NCBI GenBank assembly: GCA_017399325.1
Contig: JAFQDY010000170.1
Span: 1-6,210 of the forward strand
DNA: 6,210 nucleotides
DNA from: Oscillospiraceae bacterium
GTDB lineage: Bacteria; Bacillota; Clostridia; Oscillospirales; Oscillospiraceae
Direction of reading: 5' to 3'
A program made the translations under genes and the position numbers. Positions 5,576 through 6,210 of the stretch are shown here, one piece after another (position 1 is the stretch's first letter; every line of letters begins with the position of its first letter). Under the pieces are notes generated by a model that was not told the origin of the DNA, made no database searches, and was given only the letters and a program-made list of their open reading frames with translations.

Positions 5576-6210
5576 AATCGCCATAGGAATTTCAAAATCA
5601 AAGGGATGGAACTGGTAATCTTCTACCGTGAAACTGTTCTTGGTGAACTGATAGAAATCGGTAACGGTGGGATCCAGCGTCACCTTGGGCGCGGGCAGGC
5701 CTTCTTTTTCCAGCATGGCCTTCACCGCGGGAATGTGGCGGTCGTAAATGTGGCAGTCCGCAATCACATGCACCAACTCGCCGGCTTCCAGACCTGCGAC
5801 CTGTGCCATCATCATCAGCAGCATGGAATACTGCACCACATTCCAGTTGTTGGCGGTGAGCATATCCTGAGAGCGCTGATTCAAAATGCCGTTGAGGGTG
5901 TTGCCGGAAACATTGAAAGTCATGGAGTAAGCGCAGGGATACAGATTCATCTCATGGAGATCTTCGAAGGTGTAAATGTTGGTCAGAATACGGCGGGACG
6001 CAGGATTGTTCTTCAAATCGTAGATCACCCGGTCCACCTGGTCGAACATACCTTCTTTGTACTGATGCTTCACGCCCAACTGATAGCCGTAAGCCTTGCC
6101 GATGGTGCCGTCTTCGCCGGCCCATTCGTCCCAAACGTGGCTGCCCAGATCCTCAATACGGTTGGACTTTTTCTGCCAGATCCAAAGCAGTTCGTCCAGC
6201 GCAGACTTCC
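5573..6210 (-). CDS. thyA: Thymidylate synthase (5' end missing)
   Basis: This gene converts dUMP to dTMP using methylene-tetrahydrofolate as carbon donor and reductant. The window holds the last 211 residues and the reading frame stays open to the edge (first full codon ends at 6208), so roughly 50-70 N-terminal residues are outside. It begins KSALDELLWIWQKKSN, then GTIGKAYGYQ, SRR (visible residues 71-73, phosphate-binding arginines), the catalytic cysteine in LYPCAY (visible residue 92, bases 5933-5935), QRSQD, WNV and DCHIYDRH with the dUMP-binding His and Tyr. The WIWQ, DCHxYxRH and DFYxFT stretches resemble B. subtilis ThyA rather than the E. coli-type enzyme. The segment after QRSQD reads MLTANNWN where classical enzymes have a glycine and PFN. 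The C-terminus IPMAI fits the usual hydrophobic tail. The TTG at 6079 is internal, not a start. Confidence 0.95.
   Translation of the reverse strand, partial: KSALDELLWIWQKKSNRIEDLGSHVWDEWAGEDGTIGKAYGYQLGVKHQYKEGMFDQVDRVIYDLKNNPASRRILTNIYTFEDLHEMNLYPCAYSMTFNVSGNTLNGILNQRSQDMLTANNWNVVQYSMLLMMMAQVAGLEAGELVHVIADCHIYDRHIPAVKAMLEKEGLPAPKVTLDPTVTDFYQFTKNSFTVEDYQFHPFDFEIPMAI

Noticed and set aside
6077..6079. TTG at 6079 as the start of a short thymidylate synthase
   Set aside because: The same frame continues upstream with conserved ThyA sequence (ELLWIWQ, GTIGKAYGYQ) to the window edge, so the gene is partial, not truncated.

Overview
The window looks like chromosomal DNA from a low-to-mid GC Gram-positive bacterium of the class Clostridia, perhaps an Oscillospiraceae-like gut anaerobe. 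This is inferred from strong AGGAGG-type ribosome binding sites, U-tailed intrinsic terminators, a YtrA-type GntR regulator with its ABC transporter, a DUF5011-like/NodB polysaccharide deacetylase, and thyA and folA versions of Firmicutes type. There are no mobile elements, tRNA or rRNA genes, or CRISPR repeats. Coding density is high and the layout is ordinary.

Left, plus strand (1-430): the 3' end of a gene that looks like a TrpB-like PLP enzyme, then a 76-residue two-helix membrane protein 19 bases downstream. A strong intrinsic terminator closes this unit.

Centre, plus strand (442-3461): a self-contained regulated operon. A near-consensus sigma-A promoter (TTGACA, 17 bp, TATGAT) is followed directly by a perfect 18-bp palindrome and tandem 9-bp repeats. 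It drives a short YtrA-subfamily GntR repressor, an ABC ATPase and one large permease. All three genes overlap or are tightly packed, which suggests translational coupling. The permease has about nine helices and a C-terminal domain of about 215 residues predicted to lie outside the membrane. By family analogy this is a ligand- or stress-induced exporter or cell-envelope antibiotic-response system, but the substrate cannot be read from the sequence.

Right, minus strand (3437-6210): transcription runs thyA (5' end outside the window) to folA, ending at a hairpin. A separate promoter then reads a membrane-anchored polysaccharide deacetylase with three Ig-like repeats. Its 3' end meets the ABC operon head-on at a shared bidirectional terminator. 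ThyA makes dTMP and oxidises methylene-tetrahydrofolate to dihydrofolate, and FolA reduces it back, so the pair is a complete thymidylate cycle.

The points most worth following up are the operator architecture in front of the GntR gene, the large extracytoplasmic domain of the permease, and the FolA active site. At the FolA position equivalent to E. coli Leu28 the residue is Arg, and Trp22 is replaced by Val; both suggest poor trimethoprim binding. I did not see clear evidence of a wholly new system.
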